Source: an uncultured Verrucomicrobiota bacterium
GTDB taxonomy: Bacteria; Verrucomicrobiota; Kiritimatiellia; CAIVKH01
Reading direction: 5' to 3'
DNA: 64,000 nt
Assembly (NCBI GenBank): GCA_937872895.1
Contig: CALMUP010000001.1
Span: forward strand, 1-64,000
Shown here piece after piece: positions 24,772 through 33,474 of this stretch (positions within the stretch are counted from its first letter, which is position 1; every line of letters begins with the position of its first letter). The notes below the pieces were generated by a model that worked only from the letters and a program-made list of their open reading frames with translations, had not been told where the DNA came from and did not search any database. A program made the translations under genes and the position numbers.

Positions 24772-26232
24772 GTGAAGAAACCGCCCGCCCCGACGGCCGT
24801 CCCTGCTCCATCACTCCAAAACGCCGCGGCGTCGGCGGCAACCGCGCGCATCGACCTCCCGACCATGCTGGCCCGTTTCTTCCCGTGGGCCGCTGCCGTG
24901 CTGGCCTGGGCCGTGTTCAACCCCGGCATCTTCCCGCCCGATGCCACCCACATCCTGTACTTCGCCTACACCCGCGACTACTGCAACCCGCACCCGGTGA
25001 TCCTGCTCGTCCTCGCCCGGCAGGTGATCAACTGGCTGCTCTACCCCGGCTTCATCACCCTGATCCAGTCGGTGTTCATCATCCAGGGCCTGCGCTTCCT
25101 GGCCAGCCAGTTGCTGATGCTGGCGGATCCGGCATCACGCACCGACGCCGCGCGCCGCGACCGGAAATCCGCGCTGATCCTGCTGATCCTGCTCGCCCCG
25201 CTGACCCCGCTGCTCTTTACCGCCGTATCGTTCCTCAAGGATGCCTGGATGCTCGGGGGAACAGCCTGGATGACCGGACTGCTGGCGAGCCTGGCCCGTC
25301 GCGACACACCACGCAGTATCGGCGCGGAAGCCACGCTCGTGCTGACCTGCTCGGCGATGACCGCGTTCTCCGTACTGTTCCGCTACAACGCCGTCGTCCT
25401 GATGCCGCTGTTCTGCGTATTGCTCTTCGTGGTGGTACAGCACCGCACGTTGCGCTGGCTGGCAGTGATGCCGATCGTCGCCCTCGTCGCCGCCAACGCC
25501 ACGATGAAGTCATCCCTGACCATCCGCGAGGAATACCCCGAACGCCAGGTGATGTTCCTCGACATCATCGGCATGTGCGTACTCGACCCCGAACTCGAAA
25601 AGGTTTTCCCCGAGCTGATGAGCCAGACCCGGCCCGACTATGCGAACTTCTACGCCTTCGGGGACATGACCCGGCTCTACGAAGTCGCCCCGTTCAACCA
25701 GGTGATGTACGGCAACCAGGAACCGCGCCGAGACGGGTTCAAGAAGGACGCCGTCGTCCCGACCATCTACCCGCGCGTGCTCCAGCACCCGTTCACCCTT
25801 GCCCGGGTGAAACTCTATTCGTTCCTGCGCCTTTACTTTTCCACATCCTACAGCGATGTGTTCATGCGCGGCATCTTCCAGCACCCGATCCAACTGCCGG
25901 AAAATCCCCACTTCGCTTCGCTGCGCAGCCAGTTGTACGAGTTCTATGACTTCTGGCTGATGCGCTCCCCGACCCGCTGGCTGATGTCGGTTCACCTGGT
26001 CTGGAATATCGGCGGACTGGCCCTGCTGGTCTGGATGTGGCGCACCCGCCATTCCCTGCGCTGGCTGGTGCTGGTACCCGTGGCCTACCCCTTCACCTTC
26101 CTGCCGGCGACCACCGCGATGGACTTCCGCTTCCTGATGCCATCGACGATGGTGCTGCAGGTGTTCGTCCTGGTGCTTGTGCTTTCCGGCGCGTTTTCCC
26201 GCCGGAATACACCGGCGGCATCCGTACGCTAA
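24772..26232 (+). CDS. Polytopic membrane protein, DUF6020-like (GT-C fold suspected)
   Basis: 486 residues from a GTG start 9 bases after the flavoprotein gene. About ten hydrophobic segments. FNPGIFPPDATHI...NPHPVILL contains the PG...D and xHP features of the DUF6020 family of putative GT-C glycosyltransferases. It overlaps the convergent GT39 gene by four bases. Involvement in glycan transfer is inferred from location and topology. Confidence 0.65.
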   Translation: MKKPPAPTAVPAPSLQNAAASAATARIDLPTMLARFFPWAAAVLAWAVFNPGIFPPDATHILYFAYTRDYCNPHPVILLVLARQVINWLLYPGFITLIQSVFIIQGLRFLASQLLMLADPASRTDAARRDRKSALILLILLAPLTPLLFTAVSFLKDAWMLGGTAWMTGLLASLARRDTPRSIGAEATLVLTCSAMTAFSVLFRYNAVVLMPLFCVLLFVVVQHRTLRWLAVMPIVALVAANATMKSSLTIREEYPERQVMFLDIIGMCVLDPELEKVFPELMSQTRPDYANFYAFGDMTRLYEVAPFNQVMYGNQEPRRDGFKKDAVVPTIYPRVLQHPFTLARVKLYSFLRLYFSTSYSDVFMRGIFQHPIQLPENPHFASLRSQLYEFYDFWLMRSPTRWLMSVHLVWNIGGLALLVWMWRTRHSLRWLVLVPVAYPFTFLPATTAMDFRFLMPSTMVLQVFVLVLVLSGAFSRRNTPAASVR

Positions 26233-28247
26233 GGCGTACGCACACGCTCGACCATCAGGGCCTGGATGCGGCCCTGCTTCTGGGGATCGGTCACCAGTTC
26301 GAGCGGCGGACCGCCGGGTGCAATCGTGATCCCTGCGGCGAGCAACTCGTTGAGGCGCGAGGTGGACCAGCGCCCGTTGGTCACCACCTGCCCGCCCTGC
26401 TCCAACCGGACCGCGACCTCCGGATCGGCCGAAGCGACGGACCCGCGTACGACGACATCACCGGTTACCGGGGCATCACCGACGGGTGACAACGCGATCG
26501 CCGCGCGCGACGGAGGATGGACCCGCATGTACACGCCCTGTGCGACCTGGGCCATCCGCCAGGCTCCGTCGAACGAGGCCCAACTGCGACCGCCTTGCGC
26601 GGCTACCACCGACGGCATGTCACCCGGCTCGTTGAACCAGATGGTTGTATGGTACTCGATGTCCGGCATGCCTGCGGCGTGGATCTGCGGCCAGATACCG
26701 CGCGCGACGAGCGTTTGCAGGGGGCGGTTCCACAAGTCGGCCCGTTGCCGGAAATAGGAATGCGGCCAGGTCCAGACCGGAACACTCGGGTTGAACTCGG
26801 TGCCGTGGCGTGATGCCTCGACGAAAGGTATGTCGGGATTGGCCACCATGATCTCCTGCTGGATCGCCCGCAGACGGGCCACGTCCTCGGCGGTGGAATG
26901 GAAAAAAGGGGTCATCGGGGTACGGTCAGGCGTGCGGTGGTATTGCCCGAGGAACCGAACATCATACGCGCTCTCAATCAGATACCCTCCGCCTTCGGGA
27001 ACCTGCTGATTGATCCACCGTGCCATGCCGCCATAGTTTCGCGCCTTGGCCTCAAGTTGGTACGCCACACCGTGGAAGAAGACCAGGTGCGCTGCCGCGA
27101 ACAAGACGACCAGCACCCAGGTCACCACCGCCGTGCGCGACGCCACTCCACGGCCGATCACGTGTGCGATGGCACCGAAACCCGCGGCGAAAAACAGGTA
27201 CATGCCCGGTGCCGCCACGGAAAAATACCGTGCGCTGTACTGCGTCTTGAGCGCGCCGATCAGGATCATCAGGACCAGCGCCACCGTGACCCAGCCCACC
27301 CGACGCAACGAACCGCCCGCCCGAACCACGGCCACGATCCCCGCCAGCAGCACGATCACCGCGACGGCGAAAGCCACCGGCGATACCCCGGCAAACAACT
27401 TGCCGATCATGTCGTAGAGAATCATCCACCACGACGGCGCCCCGCTGACCCCCTGCTGGCCGGGATTGGCCATACGAATCAACAGGAACGGGATCAGCGG
27501 GAGGGTGCTGAGCACCGGCAACGCAATCGCCAGACCCGGCGCCTTCGGCGCGGTATCCGGGGAACGCCTGGCGATCACCAGGCCGATCAGCCCGACCAGC
27601 GCAAACGCGAGCGGCAGCATCACGCCCGAGATATGGCAGAGCGTCGTTGCAGCCATCGCGCCCAGCCACAACAAGGTCGGCCGCCAGCGCGGACCTTCTT
27701 CCGTCCAGCGGGCATACCCGTACAGCGACGCGATGGAGAAAAAGATCAGCGGCGCGTAGTAATACGCCTCACGGGCATAGAACACCGGGAAGAAGCCCAC
27801 CGCAAACAAGGCCCCGGCCACGCGACCCGTCAGCTCCCCGGCCAACCGCCGCGCCGCGAGGTAGAACAGCGGCACCGAGAGGATGCCCCAGATCACGGCA
27901 GGCAAACGTTGCAGCAGCGGGCTGTACACGATGGTTTCGGGTGATTGTCCGGTGAGGTGCAGCAGGGCGTTGTGGAACATTGCACCGAGGGGAAGGTGCC
28001 CGATCGCGGGGAACTTCTGGTAGTGATGCGACCACACCTGCCACGGCGACATGGTGATGTTCGAATCCCACATGAACAGCAGTTCGTCCACCCACAGGTC
28101 GGAGCGGCCGAGGAACGGCAGGCGGATCAACGCCGCGACCAGCAGCAGGCCCCACACCCAGCGGGAATCCGGACGCGGGATCGACAGCGGTGCGGAGGTA
28201 GAAGAAACCGCGGAGGGAGCGGCGGGTTTCCGGGCGGATTTAGCCAT
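26229..28247 (-). CDS. GT39-type (ArnT/PMT-like) membrane glycosyltransferase
   Basis: 672 residues. A short Ala/Pro-rich cytoplasmic N-terminus precedes the first helix. The first outer loop has GRSDLWVDELLFMWD, the acidic motif of PMT_2 enzymes. Around ten helices and a C-terminal extracytoplasmic domain follow. It shares several motifs with the 15615-17606 protein (REAYYYA, WPHSYF), so the two are paralogues. The start overlaps the end of asnB by 8 bases, which makes gmhB-asnB-GT39 one transcription unit. Confidence 0.86.
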   Translation of the reverse strand: MAKSARKPAAPSAVSSTSAPLSIPRPDSRWVWGLLLVAALIRLPFLGRSDLWVDELLFMWDSNITMSPWQVWSHHYQKFPAIGHLPLGAMFHNALLHLTGQSPETIVYSPLLQRLPAVIWGILSVPLFYLAARRLAGELTGRVAGALFAVGFFPVFYAREAYYYAPLIFFSIASLYGYARWTEEGPRWRPTLLWLGAMAATTLCHISGVMLPLAFALVGLIGLVIARRSPDTAPKAPGLAIALPVLSTLPLIPFLLIRMANPGQQGVSGAPSWWMILYDMIGKLFAGVSPVAFAVAVIVLLAGIVAVVRAGGSLRRVGWVTVALVLMILIGALKTQYSARYFSVAAPGMYLFFAAGFGAIAHVIGRGVASRTAVVTWVLVVLFAAAHLVFFHGVAYQLEAKARNYGGMARWINQQVPEGGGYLIESAYDVRFLGQYHRTPDRTPMTPFFHSTAEDVARLRAIQQEIMVANPDIPFVEASRHGTEFNPSVPVWTWPHSYFRQRADLWNRPLQTLVARGIWPQIHAAGMPDIEYHTTIWFNEPGDMPSVVAAQGGRSWASFDGAWRMAQVAQGVYMRVHPPSRAAIALSPVGDAPVTGDVVVRGSVASADPEVAVRLEQGGQVVTNGRWSTSRLNELLAAGITIAPGGPPLELVTDPQKQGRIQALMVERVRTP

Positions 28248-30123
28248 AATTCTCTTTCCACATCTGGAAGGCCAGCAGGGTCCAGATCATCTTCCGGTAA
28301 TCGCGGCGTCCGGCATAATGGTCATCCAGCATCGTGCGCACGAAGGCCGGATTGAAATAGCCGTCGCGTTTGATCCGTGACTCCGAACACAGGTCCTCGA
28401 CGATTGGCTTCAGGTCGGCCTTGAGCCAGGTGGCCAGCGGAATCATGAACCCGGCCTTGCGGCGTTTGATGATTTCCGGCGGCAACAGGGAAACCGCGGC
28501 CTTTTTCAACAGGTACTTCGAGGTGAACCCGTGCAGCTTGTAGACGCTTTGCACCCCGGACATGTACTCCACGATGCCGTGATCGAGGTACGGGACGCGC
28601 ACTTCGAGGCCGTGGGCCATGCTCGCGCGGTCCACCTTCACGAGAATGTCGTCCTGCAGGTACATCTTCATGCAGAGGTACAGGATACGCTCGAAGTCGC
28701 TGACCAGGCCGCTCTGGTTCACATAGCGCAGGATGTCCTCGAACGGATTCTGGCGCAGGATCGACTTCTGGAGCTCGGCGGTGAGCAGGCCGCGTTTCTG
28801 TTCGTTGCTGTAGGGGCCCATCCACAGGAAGAACCGGATCTCCGGGGAAACGCCGGCCCCCTTGAAGAACTGCTCCAGCAGGAATCCGGCGCTGGCGTAT
28901 TTCTGCGAGACCGGCAGCTTGCGGGCTAACCGGTTCAGGGCATCACGCCAGCCGGTGGGCAGGAAGGACAACTTCTCCATGACCCGGTGGGCCTGGAACG
29001 ACGGATACCCGGCGAACAGCTCGTCGCCGCCATCGCCGCCGAGGATCACCTTTACGTGTTGCGCGGTGAACTGCGACAGCAGGTAGGTGGGCAGGATCGA
29101 GGCGTCGCCAAACGGCTCGTCGAGGATACCCATCACGGTAGGGAACATCGACACCGCCTTCTGCAGCGAAAGGACATCGTGGTGGTGTTCGGTGCCGTAG
29201 CGTTCGGCGACCATCCGCGCATACGGCGACTCGTCGTAGCTCGACTCCTCGAACCCGACGGAGAAGGTGTGCAGCTTGCCCGGCACCTGGGTGGCGGCGA
29301 CCGCAGTGGACAGGCTGGAGTCGATGCCGCCGCTGAGGAACACCCCCACCGGGACGTCGCTGCGCAACTGCTTGGCCACCGCATCGCGGAACAGATCGAG
29401 GAATTGCGCCGCGCACTCATCGGCGTTGAGGCCGCTGATCGGATTGTCGGTCAGCGGGATGTCCCAGTACAGGGCCTTGCCGAGACCGCTCCGGGTGAAC
29501 TGGGCATAGGCGCCCGGCTCGAGCTTGTGCACGGCCTTGAAAATCGTGTGCGGTGCCGGGATGTATCCGAAGGTGATGTACTTGCTGACGGAGAGCGGTT
29601 CGATCTCGCGCGAGACGCCGGGATGCCTGAGCAGGGCTTTCAGCTCGGAGGCGAAAACGAGGTCGCAACCGACCTGGGCGTAGTAGAGCGGCTTGATGCC
29701 GATCCGGTCGCGGGCAATCAGCAGGGTGCCGGCGTCACGGTCCCAGAACGCGAAGGCGAACATGCCGTTCACATCGTCGAGACCGGCCGGGCCGTGGCGG
29801 CGGAGCTGGTGCAGCAGGACCTCGGTGTCGGAGTGGGTCGCGAAGACCTGACCTTCCCGTTCGAGGGCCTGGCGGAGCTCGATGTAGTTGTAGATCTCGC
29901 CGTTAAAACAGAGGGTGTGGCGACCGTCGGGGGTGGACATCGGCTGGCGGCCGCACTCGATATCGATGATGCTCAGCCGTCGATGGCCGAGGGCGATGCC
30001 GGGATCCTCGTAAAATCCCTCCCCGTCCGGACCGCGGTGGGCTATGGCCGAGGCCATGTTCCGGATGACTCCGGTGGCATCGGCCAGCGGGGCGAAGGTG
30101 GTGAAGCCGGCAATGCCGCACAT
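28240..30123 (-). CDS. asnB: Asparagine synthase (glutamine-hydrolysing), AsnB type
   Basis: 627 residues. The N-terminal Ntn amidotransferase domain starts MCGIAGF with the catalytic Cys2 exposed after Met removal, followed by AHRGPDGEGFY. The C-terminal synthetase domain has the pyrophosphatase loop SGGIDSS and GGDGGDELFAGYP. In glycan loci such AsnB paralogues often amidate uronic acids or similar substrates rather than make free asparagine. It starts 1 base after the gmhB stop and overlaps the GT39 gene downstream. Confidence 0.94.
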   Translation of the reverse strand: MCGIAGFTTFAPLADATGVIRNMASAIAHRGPDGEGFYEDPGIALGHRRLSIIDIECGRQPMSTPDGRHTLCFNGEIYNYIELRQALEREGQVFATHSDTEVLLHQLRRHGPAGLDDVNGMFAFAFWDRDAGTLLIARDRIGIKPLYYAQVGCDLVFASELKALLRHPGVSREIEPLSVSKYITFGYIPAPHTIFKAVHKLEPGAYAQFTRSGLGKALYWDIPLTDNPISGLNADECAAQFLDLFRDAVAKQLRSDVPVGVFLSGGIDSSLSTAVAATQVPGKLHTFSVGFEESSYDESPYARMVAERYGTEHHHDVLSLQKAVSMFPTVMGILDEPFGDASILPTYLLSQFTAQHVKVILGGDGGDELFAGYPSFQAHRVMEKLSFLPTGWRDALNRLARKLPVSQKYASAGFLLEQFFKGAGVSPEIRFFLWMGPYSNEQKRGLLTAELQKSILRQNPFEDILRYVNQSGLVSDFERILYLCMKMYLQDDILVKVDRASMAHGLEVRVPYLDHGIVEYMSGVQSVYKLHGFTSKYLLKKAAVSLLPPEIIKRRKAGFMIPLATWLKADLKPIVEDLCSESRIKRDGYFNPAFVRTMLDDHYAGRRDYRKMIWTLLAFQMWKENYG

Positions 30124-30124
30124 G

Positions 30125-30664
30125 TCAGGAGCGCTCCGGGGCGGGCGGGATCAGCGAGGCGACCTTGGCGGCGAGCTCGTCCATGTCCGCTACCTGATGG
30201 GTCGGCGTGGTCTTCAACGCCTTGGTGCCGACGAAGATGGTACGGCAGCCCGCACGCTGCCCGGCGATCACATCCTTCTCGTTATCACCGATCATCCACG
30301 AGTGTTCCAGGTCGAGGGCATGCTTCTCCGCCGCCTCGAGCAGCATGCCGGGATTCGGCTTGCGGCGCGGGTGCCCCTCGTCCGGCGCGTCACAGTAGAG
30401 AATGTCGAGCACGGACAGGCCCTTTGCCTCGGCATGGTCACAGATCATGGCGTGCATCGCGTGGAGCTCCTCCAACGGTGTCGCCCCGGTGGAGACGCCC
30501 TTCTGGTTGGTCACGATGACCGCGACATACCCCTGCCGGATCACCTGCTCCAGGGTATCGAGGAACCCGGGTAGGATGTGGAAATCCTCCCGGCGCTCCA
30601 CATACCGGGAGGTCGGGGCCCGGTTCACAATCCCATCGCGGTCAAAAAATACACATGCTTGCAT
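30125..30664 (-). CDS. gmhB: D-glycero-D-manno-heptose 1,7-bisphosphate phosphatase-like HAD hydrolase
   Basis: 179 residues. The HAD motifs are clear: FFDRDGIVNR (catalytic DxD), VTNQKG, a zinc-type loop between (CDAPDEGHPRRKPNPGM, where the usual Cys/His ligands are partly present) and SWMIGDNEKDV. GmhB removes the 1-phosphate in ADP-heptose synthesis. It is the first gene of the gmhB-asnB-GT39 unit. A related histidinol-phosphatase role is possible but less likely in this context. Confidence 0.85.
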   Translation of the reverse strand: MQACVFFDRDGIVNRAPTSRYVERREDFHILPGFLDTLEQVIRQGYVAVIVTNQKGVSTGATPLEELHAMHAMICDHAEAKGLSVLDILYCDAPDEGHPRRKPNPGMLLEAAEKHALDLEHSWMIGDNEKDVIAGQRAGCRTIFVGTKALKTTPTHQVADMDELAAKVASLIPPAPERS

Positions 30665-30720
30665 GAAACCTCGTCACTCCGGCTCTTGACGAACGATATA
30701 AACAAGCGTGTAATCAGGCG

Positions 30721-31431
30721 ATGAAATTTTCTGTGGTAGTTCCGGTTTACAACGAGGAGGACAATGTCTCCCTGCTGGTCGATGAGCTGGCCGCGGTGGT
30801 TGCCGGAAGCACGGATGCCGAGGTGATCCTGGTGGACGACGGCAGCCGGGACCAGACCTGGAAACGCATCGAGCAGGCTGCCGCCACCCATTCCTTCGTC
30901 CACGGCGTCCGCAGCATCCGCAACCGGGGACAGTCGGCCGCCATGTTGCTTGGCCTCAGCCACGCCAAGGGAGACATCGTGGTGACCATGGACGGCGACC
31001 TCCAGAACAACCCGGCCGACATACCGGCACTAATCGAGGAACTGGCCGATTGCGATGTGGTCTGCGGCTACCGGGCCAAGCGGCGTGACACGTTTTCGCG
31101 CCGGGTGGCTTCGCGCATCGGCAACGGTATCCGCAATCGCGTCACCCGCGACGGCCTGCGCGACACCGGCTGCAGCCTGAAGGCCTTCAGACGCGCCTGC
31201 ATTGCCGACCTCCCCCCGGTGAACGGCATGCACCGGTTCATGGGGGCCTATTTCGCACTGAACGGGCGCACCATCAAACAGGTCCCGGTCGACCACCGGG
31301 CGCGCCAATACGGGCAATCGAAATACACCAACCTGAAACGTTTGCCCAAGACGGCCTACGACCTGCTCGGCTTTGTCTGGTTCCGCAGCCGCTACCTCAA
31401 GCCGAACCGCGACATCGAACTTACACCGTAG
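30721..31431 (+). CDS. Family 2 glycosyltransferase (polyprenyl-phosphate type, no membrane helices)
   Basis: 236 residues. FSVVVPVYNEEDNV, VDDGSRDQT and MDGDLQNNPADIP are the GT2 motifs of dolichol/undecaprenyl-phosphate sugar transferases; RFMGAYFALNG and YGQSKYT are further hallmarks. Unlike the 22180-23154 protein it has no C-terminal helices. It is divergent from gmhB and convergent with, and overlapping by 11 bases, the flippase gene. Confidence 0.9.
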   Translation: MKFSVVVPVYNEEDNVSLLVDELAAVVAGSTDAEVILVDDGSRDQTWKRIEQAAATHSFVHGVRSIRNRGQSAAMLLGLSHAKGDIVVTMDGDLQNNPADIPALIEELADCDVVCGYRAKRRDTFSRRVASRIGNGIRNRVTRDGLRDTGCSLKAFRRACIADLPPVNGMHRFMGAYFALNGRTIKQVPVDHRARQYGQSKYTNLKRLPKTAYDLLGFVWFRSRYLKPNRDIELTP

Positions 31432-32713
31432 TGTCGCCGGCGGGCTGATGGCTATTCCGGCGTCCGGCCCGGAGCAGGATCGCTGCGGTGAATCCCACCG
31501 CCGACAACACGCTGACCCCGGCCAGCACCATGACCACGTGCTCCATGGTGTCGTGCCAGAAAACCACCCCGCCGATGTAGAGCGCGGCACAGACCACGAG
31601 CAACCAGGTCATGCCGAAACGGCGCTGGGCCATTTCGTAGTTCATCAGCAGGAAGGTCAGGGCCAACGGGGCAATCGAGGCGACGAACAGGCAGAGCAAC
31701 CGGGTCATCTCCGCCGAGGGTTCGTCAATCCCGTACATCAGCCGCAATGGCAGCCACGGCATCGCGAGGATCGCCCCGACCGCACCGAAAATCAGCAGGC
31801 CGACGAGGCCGATGGCCTTGAGCAGGGTCATCCGGCTGTACCGCGTGGAGGGTCCGCTGGTAATCACTTTCGGGAACATCACCAGGGCGATCGGCATCGG
31901 CAGGAAGATGACCGAACGGCCAATCGTCGCCGCGCGCGCGAATTCGCCCGCCTCATCCGGCGAGAACAGGTGTTTCACAAAGATCAGGTCCGCGTTCATC
32001 ATCACCGCATAGCTGCCCAGCATAAGCAGTGAGCGGAAGAAGAAACCGCCGATCCCGGTAGCCGGCCGGTCCGTGAGGCTGCCCTTGGTCAGTCGGCATA
32101 TTCCCCAGATGCTGATCCCGATACCGAACAGGGTGGCCAGGGCATGTGCCGACAAGGCGGCGATCGCGGTCGGCGACCACGCCGTGAGCACGATGACCAG
32201 GCCAAGCTTGATCACCGTCCAGGCATGCATCGAGGCCGACATCCAGTAGAACTGCTGCATACCCTGGAAGACCCCGTTCAGCAGCGGCAGAAAAAAGGTC
32301 AGGCTGACCAGCCCGCAGGCCACGACAAACGGCAACCCGTGTTCGAGCTGGAAGAAGTCCGCCGCCTGGTGACGGAGCAGCACCGCCAGGCTCATCAGAC
32401 CCACCGCAAGCCAGACCAGGTTGCGGCTCCACGCGATGACGATCCAGCGGACCGCGCCGAGGTTCCCGGTGCGAACCGCGCGCGTGGCAAAGTGCGCCAT
32501 CGCCGTGCGCAAGGCATCGAGCGGAGTCGAGGCGATGAGGAAGATGCTCATCATCGCCCCCAGCACCCCGTACTCCTCCACCGGCAACTGACGTCCGGTC
32601 ACGAACTGGAACAGCAGGTTGGCGACATTCGCTATCTGGGTGGCCGCGAAAAGAAAGATGCTGTGGCGCAGCAATCCCTGTTTCAGATCGTGGTTCTCCG
32701 CGTGTTCACTCAT
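31421..32713 (-). CDS. Polysaccharide flippase (Wzx/MATE-like)
   Basis: 430 residues with about 12 hydrophobic helices. The N-terminus LFAATQIANVANLLFQFVTGRQLPVEEYG has the pattern of O-antigen/teichoic-acid exporters (MOP superfamily). It would flip an undecaprenyl-linked glycan to the periplasm. It overlaps the upstream GT2 gene by four bases (ATGA), and no Wzy polymerase is recognised in the window. Confidence 0.85.
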   Translation of the reverse strand: MSEHAENHDLKQGLLRHSIFLFAATQIANVANLLFQFVTGRQLPVEEYGVLGAMMSIFLIASTPLDALRTAMAHFATRAVRTGNLGAVRWIVIAWSRNLVWLAVGLMSLAVLLRHQAADFFQLEHGLPFVVACGLVSLTFFLPLLNGVFQGMQQFYWMSASMHAWTVIKLGLVIVLTAWSPTAIAALSAHALATLFGIGISIWGICRLTKGSLTDRPATGIGGFFFRSLLMLGSYAVMMNADLIFVKHLFSPDEAGEFARAATIGRSVIFLPMPIALVMFPKVITSGPSTRYSRMTLLKAIGLVGLLIFGAVGAILAMPWLPLRLMYGIDEPSAEMTRLLCLFVASIAPLALTFLLMNYEMAQRRFGMTWLLVVCAALYIGGVVFWHDTMEHVVMVLAGVSVLSAVGFTAAILLRAGRRNSHQPAGDTTV

Positions 32714-33474
32714 GGGCGTTGCACCAGGCGACCGATGGTTCGGTCATAAAGCGTGACGATCCAGCGCAAAGGCGAGTAGATCAGCCGCAACCGTACAATG
32801 GCGATCAACATCTCCACCGATGCCTTGACGATCCGCAATTGCGAACCGCCCTCGTCGTGCCAGACCGTCGGCCATTCGGTGATCCCGTACCCGGCACGGT
32901 GGACCTGGAACAGGAGATCGACATCGAAGGCCCACCGGGTGATCCCGAGGTGCGGCAGGATCGCCACCAAGGCTTCGCGGCGCAATACCTTCGCCCCGCA
33001 CTGGGTATCGTGGATATCCATGCCGAACAGCGTTCGCACCAGGAAATTGAACACCCGCGAAACGAATCGGCGCTTGAACGGCTGGCGCGGTTCGACCACC
33101 GATTCGGCAAACCAGCGCGAGGCGATGATCGCCCCGGCCTCGCCGATGTTCGCGGCAAGGTCGTTGAAAGCCTCGGGAGGCGTCGAGCCATCGGCATCGG
33201 CAAATCCGACCAGTTCCCCCGCTGCATGCTTGAAACCGAGGATCACTGCCCCGCCCTTCCCGATGGCCGCCTTCTCCTCGACGACGCTGACCTGCGCATG
33301 GCGCGCCGCATAGCCACGCGCGACATCCGCCGTGTCGTCACGCGAACCGTTGACCACGACGATGATCTCGAACTGATCGCCATACGCAGGAACGAAATAC
33401 GCGAGGTAGACGTCGAGCATGCGCCCGATGCGCTTCGATTCGTTGTAGGCGGGAACGACGATGGACAAGTTCAT
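32710..33474 (-). CDS. Family 2 glycosyltransferase (dolichyl-phosphate glucosyltransferase-like)
   Basis: 254 residues. SIVVPAYNESKRIG, a VVNGSRDDT turn and FADADGSTPPE (DxD) mark a GT2 of the DPG-synthase type; HDTQCGAKVLRREA and RWAFDVDLL match that subfamily. It probably charges polyprenyl phosphate with a hexose for the adjacent GT39 enzyme. Both ends overlap neighbouring genes by four bases, so GT39-GT2-flippase are co-transcribed. Confidence 0.9.
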   Translation of the reverse strand: MNLSIVVPAYNESKRIGRMLDVYLAYFVPAYGDQFEIIVVVNGSRDDTADVARGYAARHAQVSVVEEKAAIGKGGAVILGFKHAAGELVGFADADGSTPPEAFNDLAANIGEAGAIIASRWFAESVVEPRQPFKRRFVSRVFNFLVRTLFGMDIHDTQCGAKVLRREALVAILPHLGITRWAFDVDLLFQVHRAGYGITEWPTVWHDEGGSQLRIVKASVEMLIAIVRLRLIYSPLRWIVTLYDRTIGRLVQRP